A DNA stretch of 64,000 nucleotides from JAPPKS01 sp963667895 (GCA_965223985.1 OZ245030.1:4588001-4652000), one strand, 5' to 3'. Counted from the stretch's first letter, positions 52,271-62,213 are shown. A program made the numbers and translations. The notes: generated by a model from the sequence alone, not told the origin.

Positions 52271-52710
52271 GCTTCCGTTCCTAGTACCTGTTAGTTTGAG
52301 ATGATACGATTTCCAAAATCTCCCTCAATTCTCCAATGAAATAGAAGTTAGCTGCCTTTCGTATTTGATTGTTCACCTACTAGTGTGTACATGCAGACAA
52401 GTGCACAAGTGGGAAGTGAGGAAGATTAGGGAAGATTAGGGAAGATTACTGAACACTTATTTGGCTGGATAATTCATCCTAATTTATTTTATCTGCAGCT
52501 GTTCTTCATATCGGACAAAAGGTATGCTGTCCTCTCAAAAAAAATGTATGATACCTTTGGCAATGCGGATTGTCAAGCAAAAATGGCGCTGGTAAAGCCT
52601 GATCGACCCCGACTTCCACCGTGCTCAATCGGTTCACACACGTCGGCGAACTGTCTTCCTGCCTATCCCTGTGCGGTCTCCTGAAATCAACTATTGAATG
52701 GATGGTGGAA
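52271..52710. other. Intergenic gap with tandem decamer and hairpin
   Basis: This 440-bp gap between accD and the NtrC-type gene holds no convincing gene. It contains three tandem copies of a 10-bp unit (GAAGATTAGG, 52421-52450). It also has an inverted repeat AAAGGTAT/ATACCTTT (52518-52525 and 52551-52558), which on the minus strand is followed by TTTTG and could be a weak terminator for the NtrC-type gene. Confidence 0.45.
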
Positions 52711-54138
52711 TTAATTGACTTCAATTCCCAATTTCTTAATCTTCTGTATCAATGTTGTACGGCTAATTCCCAACAATTTCGCCGATTTCGTTTGGTTTGC
52801 CGCCACACTCTCAAGTATAACGCGGATTAGCGCACCATCTACAGCATCTACCACTTCATTATATAGCGAATCGCGATTATTTGCCACAGCTTCCTGGATA
52901 ACCGGTCTCAAGGCAGATTCGAGTTTCTTCTCTAATTCGGGGCGGTTTGAATGCTTCCTTTCTCTGTAACTTAGAATTTCAGGAGGAAGATATTCTGGCA
53001 GGACGATATCCGATCTTGAGAGAACAGCGGCGCTTTTAAGCGCGTTTTCTAGCTCTCTTACATTCCCCGGCCAATCGTATTCCTGCAACAGCCCTAGGAA
53101 CTGACCCGATACACCCCTAACAGGTGTCTCTAGCTCAGCGCTAATCAGCGTCAGAAAGTGATCTACTAACAGCGGAATGTCTTCAACGCGTTCGCGCAAT
53201 GGTGGGAGATGGATTGAGAGGCGTTTAAAGCGGTAGTAGAGATCTTCACGGAATCTCCCAAGTCTGGCAGCCTCACTAAGATCTCGATTAGTTACAGCAA
53301 TTATGCGGACATTAACTTTGATTGTTTCGGTTCCACCTACCCTTTCGATTTCTTGTTCTTGTAAGGCACGTTGCAATTTGACCTGTAGCGCTGGGCTCAT
53401 ATTCGCCACTTCGTCAAGCAACAGCGTTCCCCCGTCCGCAAGCTCAAATCGACCCGGTTTCCCCTTTGTGCTTGCCCCTGTGAATGCACCAGGTTCGTAT
53501 CCAAAGAGTTCGCTTTCTAGAAGGTCATCTGGCAACGCACCGCAGTTGACGGCGACAAAGGGTTTGTCTCTACGCACGCTATTAGCATGAATGGCTTGTG
53601 CGATTAGCTCCTTCCCCGTTCCACTTTCTCCTTCGATGAGCACCGTGATGGAGTTGGTTGCCATAATGCCTATCAGCTTGTAAAGTTCTTGCATCTGTGG
53701 GGACTTTCCAACGAGTCGAGGTCCCAAGAACGAGCTTGGCATTTCCGCCTCAATCGAAGGAAGCTCGCCCCGAGCAGTTTGCATCTGGACTGCACGATCA
53801 AGAACCGCCTTCACTTTATCAAGATCAATCGGCTTGGAAAGAAAGTCAAATGCCTGCAACTTCATGGCTTGGATGGTCGTATCCACGTCATCATACGCTG
53901 TCATCACGACAGCAATCGCATCCGGCTGCATCAATTTAACCTGCTTTAAGGCGTCCAACCCACTCATGCCCGGTAATCGGACATCAAGCAAAATAATATC
54001 GGGGTTCTCAGATTCAATCTGCCGTAGACCTTCCTCTGCATTATTGGCGATAATCGGTTTGTAGCCTTCTTCAGCTAAAAACTGCTCAAACGCCCAACAG
54101 ATTTTTTCATCGTCATCAACTACTAGAATTTTCTTCAT
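52711..54138 (-). CDS. NtrC-family sigma54-dependent response regulator
   Basis: A 475-residue activator. The receiver domain has D8-D-D10 and the phospho-acceptor D52 in LLDVRLPGMSG. The AAA+ domain has Walker A GESGTGKELIAQAIH, the sigma54-contact loop GAFTGA (in FGYEPGAFTGAS), LLLDEVANMS (Walker B) and the R-finger region. The Fis-type HTH is at the end (AKLLGISRTTLIQKI). It should activate sigma54 promoters after phosphorylation. No kinase is adjacent; the AtoS/NtrB-like kinase at 18292-19713 is a possible but unproven partner. Confidence 0.96.
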   Translation of the reverse strand: MKKILVVDDDEKICWAFEQFLAEEGYKPIIANNAEEGLRQIESENPDIILLDVRLPGMSGLDALKQVKLMQPDAIAVVMTAYDDVDTTIQAMKLQAFDFLSKPIDLDKVKAVLDRAVQMQTARGELPSIEAEMPSSFLGPRLVGKSPQMQELYKLIGIMATNSITVLIEGESGTGKELIAQAIHANSVRRDKPFVAVNCGALPDDLLESELFGYEPGAFTGASTKGKPGRFELADGGTLLLDEVANMSPALQVKLQRALQEQEIERVGGTETIKVNVRIIAVTNRDLSEAARLGRFREDLYYRFKRLSIHLPPLRERVEDIPLLVDHFLTLISAELETPVRGVSGQFLGLLQEYDWPGNVRELENALKSAAVLSRSDIVLPEYLPPEILSYRERKHSNRPELEKKLESALRPVIQEAVANNRDSLYNEVVDAVDGALIRVILESVAANQTKSAKLLGISRTTLIQKIKKLGIEVN

Positions 54139-54440
54139 AAGGTACCTAAGCGTACGCGTTTAACAGCTAGTATCTTATCATGTGTCAGCCGAAATTTCAA
54201 TCCGTTAATGTATTGCGTGCCAAACGCTTCCTCGCTTCTCTTCTCCAAGCCACCCGTGACAAACATCTCGATCCCAACCCAGGTCAAGTCTTAGTTGATT
54301 ACTCTGATAGAACCTCTCAAGTTTGGTTCCAAAAGTGAGAGGTTGACACTAACGAAAACGCCAGATCTAATTGGAAGATAATTCTCCGATAGTCCCCGTT
54401 CTATAGGTATTGAGAGAGTTTTAAGTAACTATAAATTATG

Positions 54441-54469
54441 TTGCATTTTCGTGACGATAAAGTTATTCT
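54441..54469 (+). promoter_or_regulatory. Possible rpiA promoter
   Basis: TTGCAT (54441-54446) and TATTCT (54464-54469) have a 17-nt spacer and lie 82 bp before rpiA. Both boxes deviate from consensus. The surrounding 412-bp gap (54139-54550) otherwise shows no gene. Confidence 0.35.
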
Positions 54470-54550
54470 TAATATAGTCAGAACCGCTTAATTAAGAAGC
54501 ACAAGAGAAACAATGTTCAAATCTTACATTTGAATTTGCTTAAGGTAATT

Positions 54551-55228
54551 ATGTGCAACGAAACATTGAAGCAGCTCGCAGCAGAGACCGCTACCAAGAA
54601 CATGCGGGATGGAATGGTTGTCGGGCTCGGTACGGGCTCAACGGTTTACTATGCGTTGCTGAAGCTAGGTGAAATGGTACGAGACGGTCTTGATATTATC
54701 GGTATCCCAACATCGAAACAGACGGAAGACATAGCGAAGGCACATGGTATACCACTCTCAACACTAGAACAGCATCCAGTTGTAGATTTAACTATTGACG
54801 GAGCTGATGAGGTAGATGCCAATCTTAACCTGATTAAAGGCATGGGGGGGGCACTGTTGAGGGAAAAAATTGTCGCCCACGCTTCCAAACAACTCATCAT
54901 CGTAGCTGATGAAAGCAAACTAGTTGAGGTCCTAGGCACAAAATTTCCTCTGCCTGTGGAGATAGTTCCATTTGGTTGGCACTCCACGAAACTTGCACTG
55001 AATCAACTCTGTGAAAAATGTATTCTGCGCCTTGTTAACAATGCGCCATTCATCACTGATAACGGTATGTACATAGTGGATTGCCACTTCGATACCATAC
55101 CTCATCCCGCACAGACCGAACTGATAATCAATAACATCCCCGGCGTTGTTGAAAACGGTCTTTTTGTGAACCGGGCAAAGAAGGCGATCATCGGCACCAC
55201 TTCAGGCATCCAGATTAGAAAGAAGTGA
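54551..55228 (+). CDS. rpiA: Ribose-5-phosphate isomerase A
   Basis: Interconverts ribose-5-phosphate and ribulose-5-phosphate in the pentose phosphate pathway. The 225 residues show VVGLGTGSTVYYALLKLGE, IGIPTSKQT, the catalytic DGADEVDANLNLIKGMGGAL and REKIVAHASKQLIIVADESK, all diagnostic of RpiA. The ATG at 54551 has AAGG 5 nt upstream and is preferred to the earlier TTG. It ends 1 nt before the next gene's start, so the two are probably co-transcribed. Confidence 0.95.
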   Translation: MCNETLKQLAAETATKNMRDGMVVGLGTGSTVYYALLKLGEMVRDGLDIIGIPTSKQTEDIAKAHGIPLSTLEQHPVVDLTIDGADEVDANLNLIKGMGGALLREKIVAHASKQLIIVADESKLVEVLGTKFPLPVEIVPFGWHSTKLALNQLCEKCILRLVNNAPFITDNGMYIVDCHFDTIPHPAQTELIINNIPGVVENGLFVNRAKKAIIGTTSGIQIRKK

Positions 55229-55229
55229 A

Positions 55230-56189
55230 TTGAAGAATTTTACACAATTTAGTCGGTCACAGGAGAGAACACTCAGTTTGGTATACGATGCAATACGTGT
55301 TGTGTATTGGGTATTGCGTAATGGCTCACCACACATAGCTCGTCCATTCACGATTCTACTTTTTCTCTCTGTCTCCTGGTCTATTTCTTTTCCAGTCCTA
55401 CAGTCCACTTGTTGGGCGGGACCGTATTTTCGAGAAAGCGGTCTGGTAGACATACCGACGGGAAAGGTGGTCGAACACGGAATCTTCAACATGGGGACGT
55501 ATTTCGCTTTTCGCAGCGAAGATACAATCCCACGCGATGAAACAGCCACACAACTCGATTTCGGGCTTTTCGATAGAGTTGAAATCGGTTTGACGAGCGC
55601 GCACCTGAATCAGCAGAGCTATCTGTCTGGGAATCTAAAGGTTCTCCTATTCCGCGAATCCGGAGCAGTTCCCAATGTCGCGATTGGTGTTGAAAACCTT
55701 GGAAACACGATTGAGCATGGACTGAACGATTTAGTACGCTACAAGCGGCGGTCTACTTTCCTCGCAATCAGTAAGGTGTTCAATTTGCCCCGCATCCATC
55801 TGATTTCTGGACACATCGGTATCGGAGACCACCGCTTCGTCGGTAATCTCGGCATGGGAAAGAGGTTAAACGGCGTGTTTTTCGGGATTAGCAAGGATTT
55901 CCAGCCCGCTATCGCAAGGGGAGATCTCATATTTAGCATTGAGGTGGATGGTAGAGGTGTTAACACGGGGTTGAGCCATACGGCAAATAGCGGTCTGCAG
56001 GTTAACCTCGGTGTAGAAGCATTGAACGCACTGGCGAGCGATGGAGAAGAAATCCGATATTTGGCAGGTGTAGCTTGGACAAACCGTTCCTTGATGAAAC
56101 AAACCGAAGAAACAAAGCGGTTGACGGAACAAGCGGTCAAGATTGCGAATCAAGCCAAACGGAAGGCTGAGAAACAGTCAACAGATTAG
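55230..56189 (+). CDS. Predicted exported beta-rich protein
   Basis: A 319-residue protein I do not recognise. After about 40 polar residues comes a hydrophobic signal-like stretch (FTILLFLSVSWSISFPVL) ending near TCWAGPYF, probably a signal peptide with a long N-region or a late true start. The mature part has alternating hydrophobic strands (LDFGLFDRVEIGLTS and others, GVFFGISKDFQP). These resemble YjbH-like or other outer-membrane beta-barrel proteins, and a short charged helical tail follows. The TTG at 55230 directly follows the rpiA stop. An outer-membrane location is inference. Confidence 0.6.
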   Translation: MKNFTQFSRSQERTLSLVYDAIRVVYWVLRNGSPHIARPFTILLFLSVSWSISFPVLQSTCWAGPYFRESGLVDIPTGKVVEHGIFNMGTYFAFRSEDTIPRDETATQLDFGLFDRVEIGLTSAHLNQQSYLSGNLKVLLFRESGAVPNVAIGVENLGNTIEHGLNDLVRYKRRSTFLAISKVFNLPRIHLISGHIGIGDHRFVGNLGMGKRLNGVFFGISKDFQPAIARGDLIFSIEVDGRGVNTGLSHTANSGLQVNLGVEALNALASDGEEIRYLAGVAWTNRSLMKQTEETKRLTEQAVKIANQAKRKAEKQSTD

Positions 56190-56336
56190 GCGCGTTTCTG
56201 CTGTCTACTCACACATGTTGCACTGGTGTATCTAACGATTGGCTGCAATGTGGTAATGACGTCACTTGTGTTGTCCTCCCTGATTGACCTCGCTTAGGTC
56301 TCAGACCTTTGCGGGTCTTACTTCTTCGTTCCTTGG

Positions 56337-57182
56337 TTAGACCTGTCGATTAATCCCTGCCTCGATAAAAGCGTGAGATAAACTTTCATAAGAAAGCGCT
56401 GCTGCCACGAGCGGATCGTAGTTTTTGCGGCGCTGCACCATCATACTTACTTCAGCGGTAATGAATCCGTCATAGCCGTGTGTTTGCATCGCCTGCAGGT
56501 ACGTCACATAATCGAAATTCCCTTCCCCGGGAATGAGAAACTCAAAGTTCGGATAGCGTCCGCGTTGATCCTTAATATGAGCGTGGGCGGAATGCGGTGC
56601 GAGGGCAGCGACGGTTTCTTCGATTGTCATGCCCACGATGTCAAAATGGCTGATGTCGAAATTTACTCTGAGGTTTGGCGAATCCACCAGCCTAAGCAAC
56701 TCAAGCATTTTATCCGGTGTATCAATGATTGCTCCGACGTGGGGTTCCATCGCAATCGTCACACCCCGCGATTGCGCGTATTCAACGAGCTCGGAGGTCC
56801 GTTCCACTAGTAATTGCTTCAGGTCTTCCCACTGGTCCGGTTTGCCGCCCGGAATCGTGTTGATGGCGGGCATTACATCTCCCTGCGCCAAATCCCTAGC
56901 CAGATCGATTGCTCCTTTCAGTCGCCACAAATTCTGTGCATGCGCTTCTAAATCCGTTTCTAGCAAACTCGAATGTGCAGCAATTGCCGGCAATGCCAGA
57001 TGATACTTCTTCAGTAAATAAGCAATCCGTTTACGTTCATCGCTTCCTAGCATGCTCAATTCAGTCGTGTAGCGCGGAATGACAGTCAGTTCAATACCAT
57101 CAAACCCGAGTTGTGCAACATGACGAATTGCCACCTCAACGGGCAAGGTTGGCATCCCCCACGTACTATAACCGAGTTTCAT
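56337..57182 (-). CDS. TIM-barrel sugar phosphate isomerase/epimerase
   Basis: A 281-residue AP-endonuclease-2-like barrel of the IolE/XylA-like family. Metal-binding acidic and His positions are visible: GFDGIELTVIP, AMEPHVGAIIDTP (Glu and His), NFDISHFDIVG (Asp and His) and the late TAEVSM (Glu). It probably isomerises or dehydrates a sugar or inositol derivative. It lies 20 bp downstream of PhyH, itself downstream of Gfo/Idh, so it is the last gene of a three-gene catabolic operon. Confidence 0.88.
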   Translation of the reverse strand: MKLGYSTWGMPTLPVEVAIRHVAQLGFDGIELTVIPRYTTELSMLGSDERKRIAYLLKKYHLALPAIAAHSSLLETDLEAHAQNLWRLKGAIDLARDLAQGDVMPAINTIPGGKPDQWEDLKQLLVERTSELVEYAQSRGVTIAMEPHVGAIIDTPDKMLELLRLVDSPNLRVNFDISHFDIVGMTIEETVAALAPHSAHAHIKDQRGRYPNFEFLIPGEGNFDYVTYLQAMQTHGYDGFITAEVSMMVQRRKNYDPLVAAALSYESLSHAFIEAGINRQV

Positions 57183-57202
57183 TCGTGCGCTCCCTTTAGA
57201 CG

Positions 57203-57985
57203 TTAGGGTAAGACTTGCGGGAAATGCCGTCCCTTCATCATTTCTCCGTCAGCGACTTCTACGAACGACTTCATCACATGTTCACCGCTGGCAACATACC
57301 GTGTTTCCTGGGTCATATAGTGAATCGCAATTGCTCGTCGAGGTTGTCCACTAGTATTTTCGTGAGATGCGTGCCAAGTCAACCCGTGGTGGTAATGTAC
57401 CTCTCCTTTCCGCACAGGGCACCGCAAAACCTCTACCTTGTTCCCACTGAATTCAGCAGGTATGTCCTCAAAACGCTTCAATGCCTGAAGGAATTCAACG
57501 TGATCGCCCCAGCGGTGCGAACCTGACACCATACTCATGCAGCCATTGGATTCATCGACATCGTCTAAAGCGATCCAAGCAGTAACTTCAGTCATTGGGA
57601 GCAGAATCGGCCAGAGCGGTGCGTCCTGATGCCATCGATTGACTCCCCCCAACTCTGCAGGCTTGTACTGAATCTGATCATGCCACACACGCAACTCGGT
57701 AGCTCGTGTCAGCTGAGCAATCTCCTCAACAATCTTCCGATCGCTCAAGAGCGCTCGGTACGCATCGCTCACCTCCCAAATATTGACAATTTGCCAGACT
57801 AGCCTATTAGGAGTGCTCGTCGCGTTACGCTGCAAGAGCGGCTGCGGGGCATCGACGTTGTTTCTGTTATCAATGACTCGCGCGAGTTCACGTCGCAACA
57901 CCTCCACCTGATCGCGATCCAGCAGCAGACCACCATTGAGAAACCCCCTTGCGTCGAATTCCTCTACATGTGCTTCGGTCAACAT
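57203..57985 (-). CDS. Phytanoyl-CoA dioxygenase (PhyH)-family protein
   Basis: Fe(II)/2-oxoglutarate oxygenase-like protein of 260 residues. Iron ligands H119-Q-D121 (in RWHQDAPLW) and a distal His in LTWHASHENTSG are present, with Arg following shortly. The WIALDDVDESNGCMSMVSGS strand region is typical. Spacing to the isomerase is 20 bp and to the Gfo/Idh gene 154 bp. It may hydroxylate or demethylate a substrate on which the two sugar enzymes then act. It is the third PhyH gene in the window. Confidence 0.92.
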   Translation of the reverse strand: MLTEAHVEEFDARGFLNGGLLLDRDQVEVLRRELARVIDNRNNVDAPQPLLQRNATSTPNRLVWQIVNIWEVSDAYRALLSDRKIVEEIAQLTRATELRVWHDQIQYKPAELGGVNRWHQDAPLWPILLPMTEVTAWIALDDVDESNGCMSMVSGSHRWGDHVEFLQALKRFEDIPAEFSGNKVEVLRCPVRKGEVHYHHGLTWHASHENTSGQPRRAIAIHYMTQETRYVASGEHVMKSFVEVADGEMMKGRHFPQVLP

Positions 57986-58139
57986 CAGTTACTCCTTCCT
58001 ATTCCATTCTAAATGCTATTGACGGTTACACGATGTACTGTACGTTCAGTATAATGGTGTTCCAAAAAGATCGTGTGAGGGTGAAAGCCGTATTGACCAC
58101 CTCATTAAGGTCTACAGGGTTAGGAAAGATCCCCCTCAC

Positions 58140-59408
58140 TTAAAGAATTCCCAAACTTTCGTTGATTTCTTGCTGATAGGCATCGACATGTTCGCTAATT
58201 ACTTCGTCCACTGAAACGGGGTAACCGATGCCATTGGATTCAAGCATCGCATACGAAACAGCAACAGACCGTGTTCCTTGCTCGGCATCCACTTCAATAT
58301 TTCCCTTCCCCAAGATTGATTCTGCAAAGTTCCCGTACTCAATAGCGATGTTCTTTCGATCTGTTTCCGGAAAGGGGAATTGGTAACACCACAGCCGATC
58401 TCCACCAAACAAATCCGCGGTTATTGCATCGAGATGAAAATCGGGAACAAGATTCAGAACCCTCTCATCACAGATGACATTTTCACCCTCAATGTTTAGA
58501 GTAATCGTCCCTCCGCTGCGATCCTGCGGCAAAATCATCGATCCCCGTGAGCCGTTAATACGCCGTGTCCATAGGTTCTCACCATACCCGGCGTGATCTT
58601 CGATGTACTGTCCCACAACGCCGTTTTTGAAGGTCAGTGTTGCATAAGCGGCATCTTCTGCTGAGGCTTCAAATTCGGCTGGCATCTGTTTCTGCCAATG
58701 CTCATAAACTCGACTGGGGTTAGATTCAGGGATCCCTCCTTCAACCGTAGGGTTTTTACGAATTCGTTCGTGGAGTCTCGTTTTCGCGTAAACCGTTTCT
58801 ATCTCGCCCAGCAAGTATTCCATCATATCTGTGAAGTGAACTCCGACATCAAGAAGTAAACCACCTTGGTTTTTCTGGTGGCGCCACTCCGTGATTAACA
58901 TCTGATCTCTGCCTCCAACAGAATGATGAATTAGAAAGCGCGGATCTCCGATCACATCCGCGTTCAGAAGCGCTCTTGCTAATCGGTTGATGGGATCACG
59001 GCGATAATTCTCCGCCACACTCAAAATTGCATTCGCGTTCTCTGCAGTACGCCAAATTAAGTTGCAGGCACGGACTGTAACACCCATCGGCTTTTCAACC
59101 ATCGTATGCCACCCGCGATTCAGCGTTTCAACAACGACTAAATGATGAGTTTGCGGCGTTGTGGTCACACTGACTGCTTCAACACCAAGCGCAGCCAATC
59201 CATCCAGATCACTGACGACAACGGGACGGGTTCCAAAATCCTTCGCAGCATGATCCACTAGGAATTCCGCGTTCTCTCGCACTGGATCACATGCCCCAAC
59301 AAGCTCAAAGCGGTCTCGCCCTATGCGGCGGAGTTCTGCAAGGCCATACAGATGACGGTGACCCATTCCCCCACAGCCAATAATAGCTAATCGAATCTTC
59401 CGACTCAC
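58140..59408 (-). CDS. Gfo/Idh/MocA-family oxidoreductase
   Basis: An NAD(P)-dependent sugar oxidoreductase of 422 residues. It starts with RLAIIGCGGMGHRHLYGLAE (GxGGxGxxH loop), contains MVEKPMGVTVRACN (catalytic Lys of E-K-P) and GLLLDVGVHFTDMMEYLLG (D-x3-H). The C-terminal domain is larger than in the family member at 12227. It is the first gene of the operon with PhyH and the isomerase. Substrate is unknown. Confidence 0.9.
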   Translation of the reverse strand: MSRKIRLAIIGCGGMGHRHLYGLAELRRIGRDRFELVGACDPVRENAEFLVDHAAKDFGTRPVVVSDLDGLAALGVEAVSVTTTPQTHHLVVVETLNRGWHTMVEKPMGVTVRACNLIWRTAENANAILSVAENYRRDPINRLARALLNADVIGDPRFLIHHSVGGRDQMLITEWRHQKNQGGLLLDVGVHFTDMMEYLLGEIETVYAKTRLHERIRKNPTVEGGIPESNPSRVYEHWQKQMPAEFEASAEDAAYATLTFKNGVVGQYIEDHAGYGENLWTRRINGSRGSMILPQDRSGGTITLNIEGENVICDERVLNLVPDFHLDAITADLFGGDRLWCYQFPFPETDRKNIAIEYGNFAESILGKGNIEVDAEQGTRSVAVSYAMLESNGIGYPVSVDEVISEHVDAYQQEINESLGIL

Positions 59409-59531
59409 TGTTCCTCACTCCCGAGAACGCAATTAGAGATTTGGTTTGCCCATTATATCGGTGTCATAGGCACATGTCAATGCCAAAAAGACTCCAGATT
59501 GGTCGGCAATCTATTGGACCTGACAATCGTC

Positions 59532-59561
59532 TTGCATTGCAACTTAAGTTTCTGATAAAAT
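59532..59561 (+). promoter_or_regulatory. Possible promoter for the LOG gene
   Basis: TTGCAT (59532-59537) and TAAAAT (59556-59561) are separated by 18 nt, 44 bp before the gene. The -10 is good, the -35 partial. Confidence 0.4.
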
Positions 59562-59604
59562 CTAGAAATAAATCGAACTGACCCAATTGTGAAAGTGTGT
59601 TGTA

Positions 59605-60153
59605 ATGAAACGGGTGTGCGTGTTCTGCGGATCAAGTATGGGAATGAACCCAGTGTATTCTAAAGCCGCAAGGCAGTTGGGGCACGCATTGGCAAGCAGA
59701 AACCTAGGGCTTGTCTATGGCGGCACAAACGTTGGCATGATGGGCGAGCTTGCGAACGCAGCCCTTGAGGACGGCGGCGAAGTAATTGGTGTCGTGCCTA
59801 CGATATTCGTTAATCAGAAAATTGCTCACACCGAGCTTTTCGATTTACGAATCGTTGACTCAATGCACGAACGAAAAGGGCTAATGGCTGAACTTTCTGA
59901 TGCGTTTATCGCGTTCCCCGGCGGACTTGGGACGATCGACGAATTCTTCGAGATGGTAACATGGACGGCACTTGGTCTACACCGAAAACCTTGCGGTCTT
60001 CTTAACATATGCCAATATTTCAGCAAATTGGCGAATTTCCTCGATCATGCTGTTTCAGAGGGATTTATCAAGCCGCCCCACCGTTCCTTGATACTGATTG
60101 ATGAAAGCCCAGATGCGTTGTTGAATAACTTTGAAAAGTTACTGACCCATTGA
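59605..60153 (+). CDS. LOG-family nucleoside 5'-monophosphate phosphoribohydrolase
   Basis: A 182-residue Rossmann-like protein. It starts KRVCVFCGSSMGMNPVYSKA and contains LVYGGTNVGMMGELANAALE and the signature PGGLGTIDEFFE (PGGxGTxxE), with MHERKGLMAELSDA. It may release the ribose phosphate from AMP or from cytokinin-like nucleotides. Bacterial copies are often housekeeping proteins without hormone production. It is followed by the alcohol dehydrogenase 31 bp later. Confidence 0.92.
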   Translation: MKRVCVFCGSSMGMNPVYSKAARQLGHALASRNLGLVYGGTNVGMMGELANAALEDGGEVIGVVPTIFVNQKIAHTELFDLRIVDSMHERKGLMAELSDAFIAFPGGLGTIDEFFEMVTWTALGLHRKPCGLLNICQYFSKLANFLDHAVSEGFIKPPHRSLILIDESPDALLNNFEKLLTH

Positions 60154-60184
60154 ATCGCTCATAGGATAACCGCGGGGGAGAATC

Positions 60185-61204
60185 GTGAAAGCCGCCGTCT
60201 TTGAGGAAATTGGGAAATTAAGAGTACATGATAAACCGGTCCCAACTCTCAGCTCAGGCGATGTCCTGATTAAAATCGATCTATGCGGTATCTGTGCATC
60301 TGATTTAGCAGCACTCAACGGGGATATCACGGACTACTCGCCACCTGTTGTGATGGGGCATGAACTCGCCGGAGTCGTTGTTGAAAGCCGACATCCCGAT
60401 GTGAAAGTCGACGAGAAAGTGACTGTTAATCCGATGCTCTCTTGCGGAATCTGTGATTACTGCCGCGTAGATTTAGACAAATACTGTTCGAAGATTGAGG
60501 GAATCGGACATGATATTGACGGCGGTTACGCCGAATACCTCCGGATGCCGAAGCACGGGATTGATACAGGTAAGCTCATCTCTGTACCAGATGCGATTTT
60601 ACCAGAAGAACTGATTTTTCTGGAGCCGTTGGGATGCTGTATCAATGCAATGTGTGAAACAATCTTCGACAAAAGCATAGCTATCTTGGGAGCAGGTCCC
60701 ATTGGCTTAATGTTTGTCCAACTGGCGCGAAAAGCGGGATTACATACATACCTTTTTGAACCGATCGCGCATCGCCGAACCGCAGCAGATGAATTGGGTG
60801 CAGACGCAACATTTGATATTACAGCGGAACAGGTAGAGATACTAATAGAGAAGACCAACGGCGGCGTGGATACAGTCATTTCTGCGACTGTCAATAATCA
60901 GCGCGCGATAAATCTCGCTTTCAAGCTTGTGCGGCGAGGCGGCTGTGTAAATTTCTTCGGATTAGCACCGAGAGGTCAGGAGCTGCGGATTAACCTTGAA
61001 AATTTTCATTACATGGGACACAAGCTCATGGCATCCTGGGCATTCTCACGCTGGAGCTTGAGCGAATCCCGTCGCATAATCATTGACCAAGGAATTTACC
61101 TCAAGCATCTGTTGACGGATAAGTTTCCAATTGAAGGTGTCATTGAAGGCTTTGAATATGCCCGGTACCAACGTGGCGTGAAAAGCGCTCTGGTCACTGG
61201 GTGA
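60185..61204 (+). CDS. Zinc-binding alcohol dehydrogenase (MDR family)
   Basis: A 339-residue medium-chain dehydrogenase. The catalytic zinc site is in CGICASDLAAL and GHELAGVV. The structural zinc site is the four-Cys CGICDYCRVDLDKYC. The nucleotide fold contains LGAGPIGLMFVQLA. It resembles sorbitol or threonine dehydrogenases. GTG at 60185 follows GGGGAG at about 4 nt. Substrate is unknown; context gives no clear clue. Confidence 0.92.
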   Translation: MKAAVFEEIGKLRVHDKPVPTLSSGDVLIKIDLCGICASDLAALNGDITDYSPPVVMGHELAGVVVESRHPDVKVDEKVTVNPMLSCGICDYCRVDLDKYCSKIEGIGHDIDGGYAEYLRMPKHGIDTGKLISVPDAILPEELIFLEPLGCCINAMCETIFDKSIAILGAGPIGLMFVQLARKAGLHTYLFEPIAHRRTAADELGADATFDITAEQVEILIEKTNGGVDTVISATVNNQRAINLAFKLVRRGGCVNFFGLAPRGQELRINLENFHYMGHKLMASWAFSRWSLSESRRIIIDQGIYLKHLLTDKFPIEGVIEGFEYARYQRGVKSALVTG

Positions 61205-61292
61205 ATGCCTGAGTGCCGACACCTAATGATCGATTACTACAACAGATCGCCGACAAGTCCAAGCAACTTTTCTTACTTGAAAATAAATCATC

Positions 61293-62213
61293 ATGAACAC
61301 ATTAAAAGCTTACCTTGAACTCATTCGTTATCCCCTCTTCGCCATCCCGATTGTTGCGACGCTTCCCGGTGCATTGATTGCTTCAGAGGGAGAGTGGAAT
61401 TGGCGGGTTGGACTGACATTGCTCATCGCACTGCTCGGCTACTTCGCAGGAATGATGAAGAACGACTATTTTCACCGCGAGCAGGATGCTGTTGTGAATC
61501 CGAACCGCCCGATTCCGTCGCACCGACTCACGCCTCGGCAGGTATTGATTACCGCAAGCAGCGTTTACATCATCTGCGTCATTTTGGGATTCACGCTTCA
61601 CATCAAAGCGGGGCTTCTGGTGATTGCCCTTGTGATGATTTCACATTCATACAACGCCATCTTCAAGGAACGCGGAATACTGGGAAGCATTAGCCTTCCC
61701 GTTGGCATCGGTCTGCTCAATGTTTTTGGTGCGCTAGCTGTAAGCGGAGGTGTGCCGCGCTTGGTCTGGTATGCGTTTGTCGCTACGACGCTCTACGACT
61801 GCGGGACACACATTACGACAACCTTCAAGGACATTGAACGTGACAAGAAAATTGGTATTACCACTACTCCATTGCAATTGGGAAGCGAGCGGGCCCTTGT
61901 CCTTTCTGCTGTGGCAACAATCCTCGCCTTTACTGTCGCTGCCTTGCCGTACTGGCTAGAAGGCGTTCGTTTGAATTATACGTTTTGGATTGTTATTGCA
62001 TTGATTGCAACAAGTATCACCCGTCTTCCGCTTTATCTGAATCCGAATGAGAAGAACGGCTATCTTGCCCTACAGGGTTCGATGATTGGCGCAATTACGT
62101 TTTTCCCTTGCCTCATCGGTGTTCAGATTTCCCTCTGGAGCTCTGTACTGGTAATCTTGCCATTACTCTTGTTGACGATGACGCTGCTGAAAACGAGCAA
62201 GCGAGAGGTCTGA
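61293..62213 (+). CDS. UbiA-family prenyltransferase
   Basis: An integral-membrane prenyltransferase of 306 residues with about eight helices. The first Asp-rich motif is N57-D58-Y-F-H61-R-E-Q-D65, where the third acidic position of the usual NDxxDxxxD is His. The second motif is TFKDIERDKKIGI (D-x3-D). It should transfer or cyclise an isoprenoid diphosphate at the inner membrane. It lies 108 bp upstream of the terpene-cyclase-like gene in the same direction, so the two probably act on one isoprenoid. A role in quinone synthesis is an alternative, but no quinone genes are nearby. Confidence 0.88.
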   Translation: MNTLKAYLELIRYPLFAIPIVATLPGALIASEGEWNWRVGLTLLIALLGYFAGMMKNDYFHREQDAVVNPNRPIPSHRLTPRQVLITASSVYIICVILGFTLHIKAGLLVIALVMISHSYNAIFKERGILGSISLPVGIGLLNVFGALAVSGGVPRLVWYAFVATTLYDCGTHITTTFKDIERDKKIGITTTPLQLGSERALVLSAVATILAFTVAALPYWLEGVRLNYTFWIVIALIATSITRLPLYLNPNEKNGYLALQGSMIGAITFFPCLIGVQISLWSSVLVILPLLLLTMTLLKTSKREV

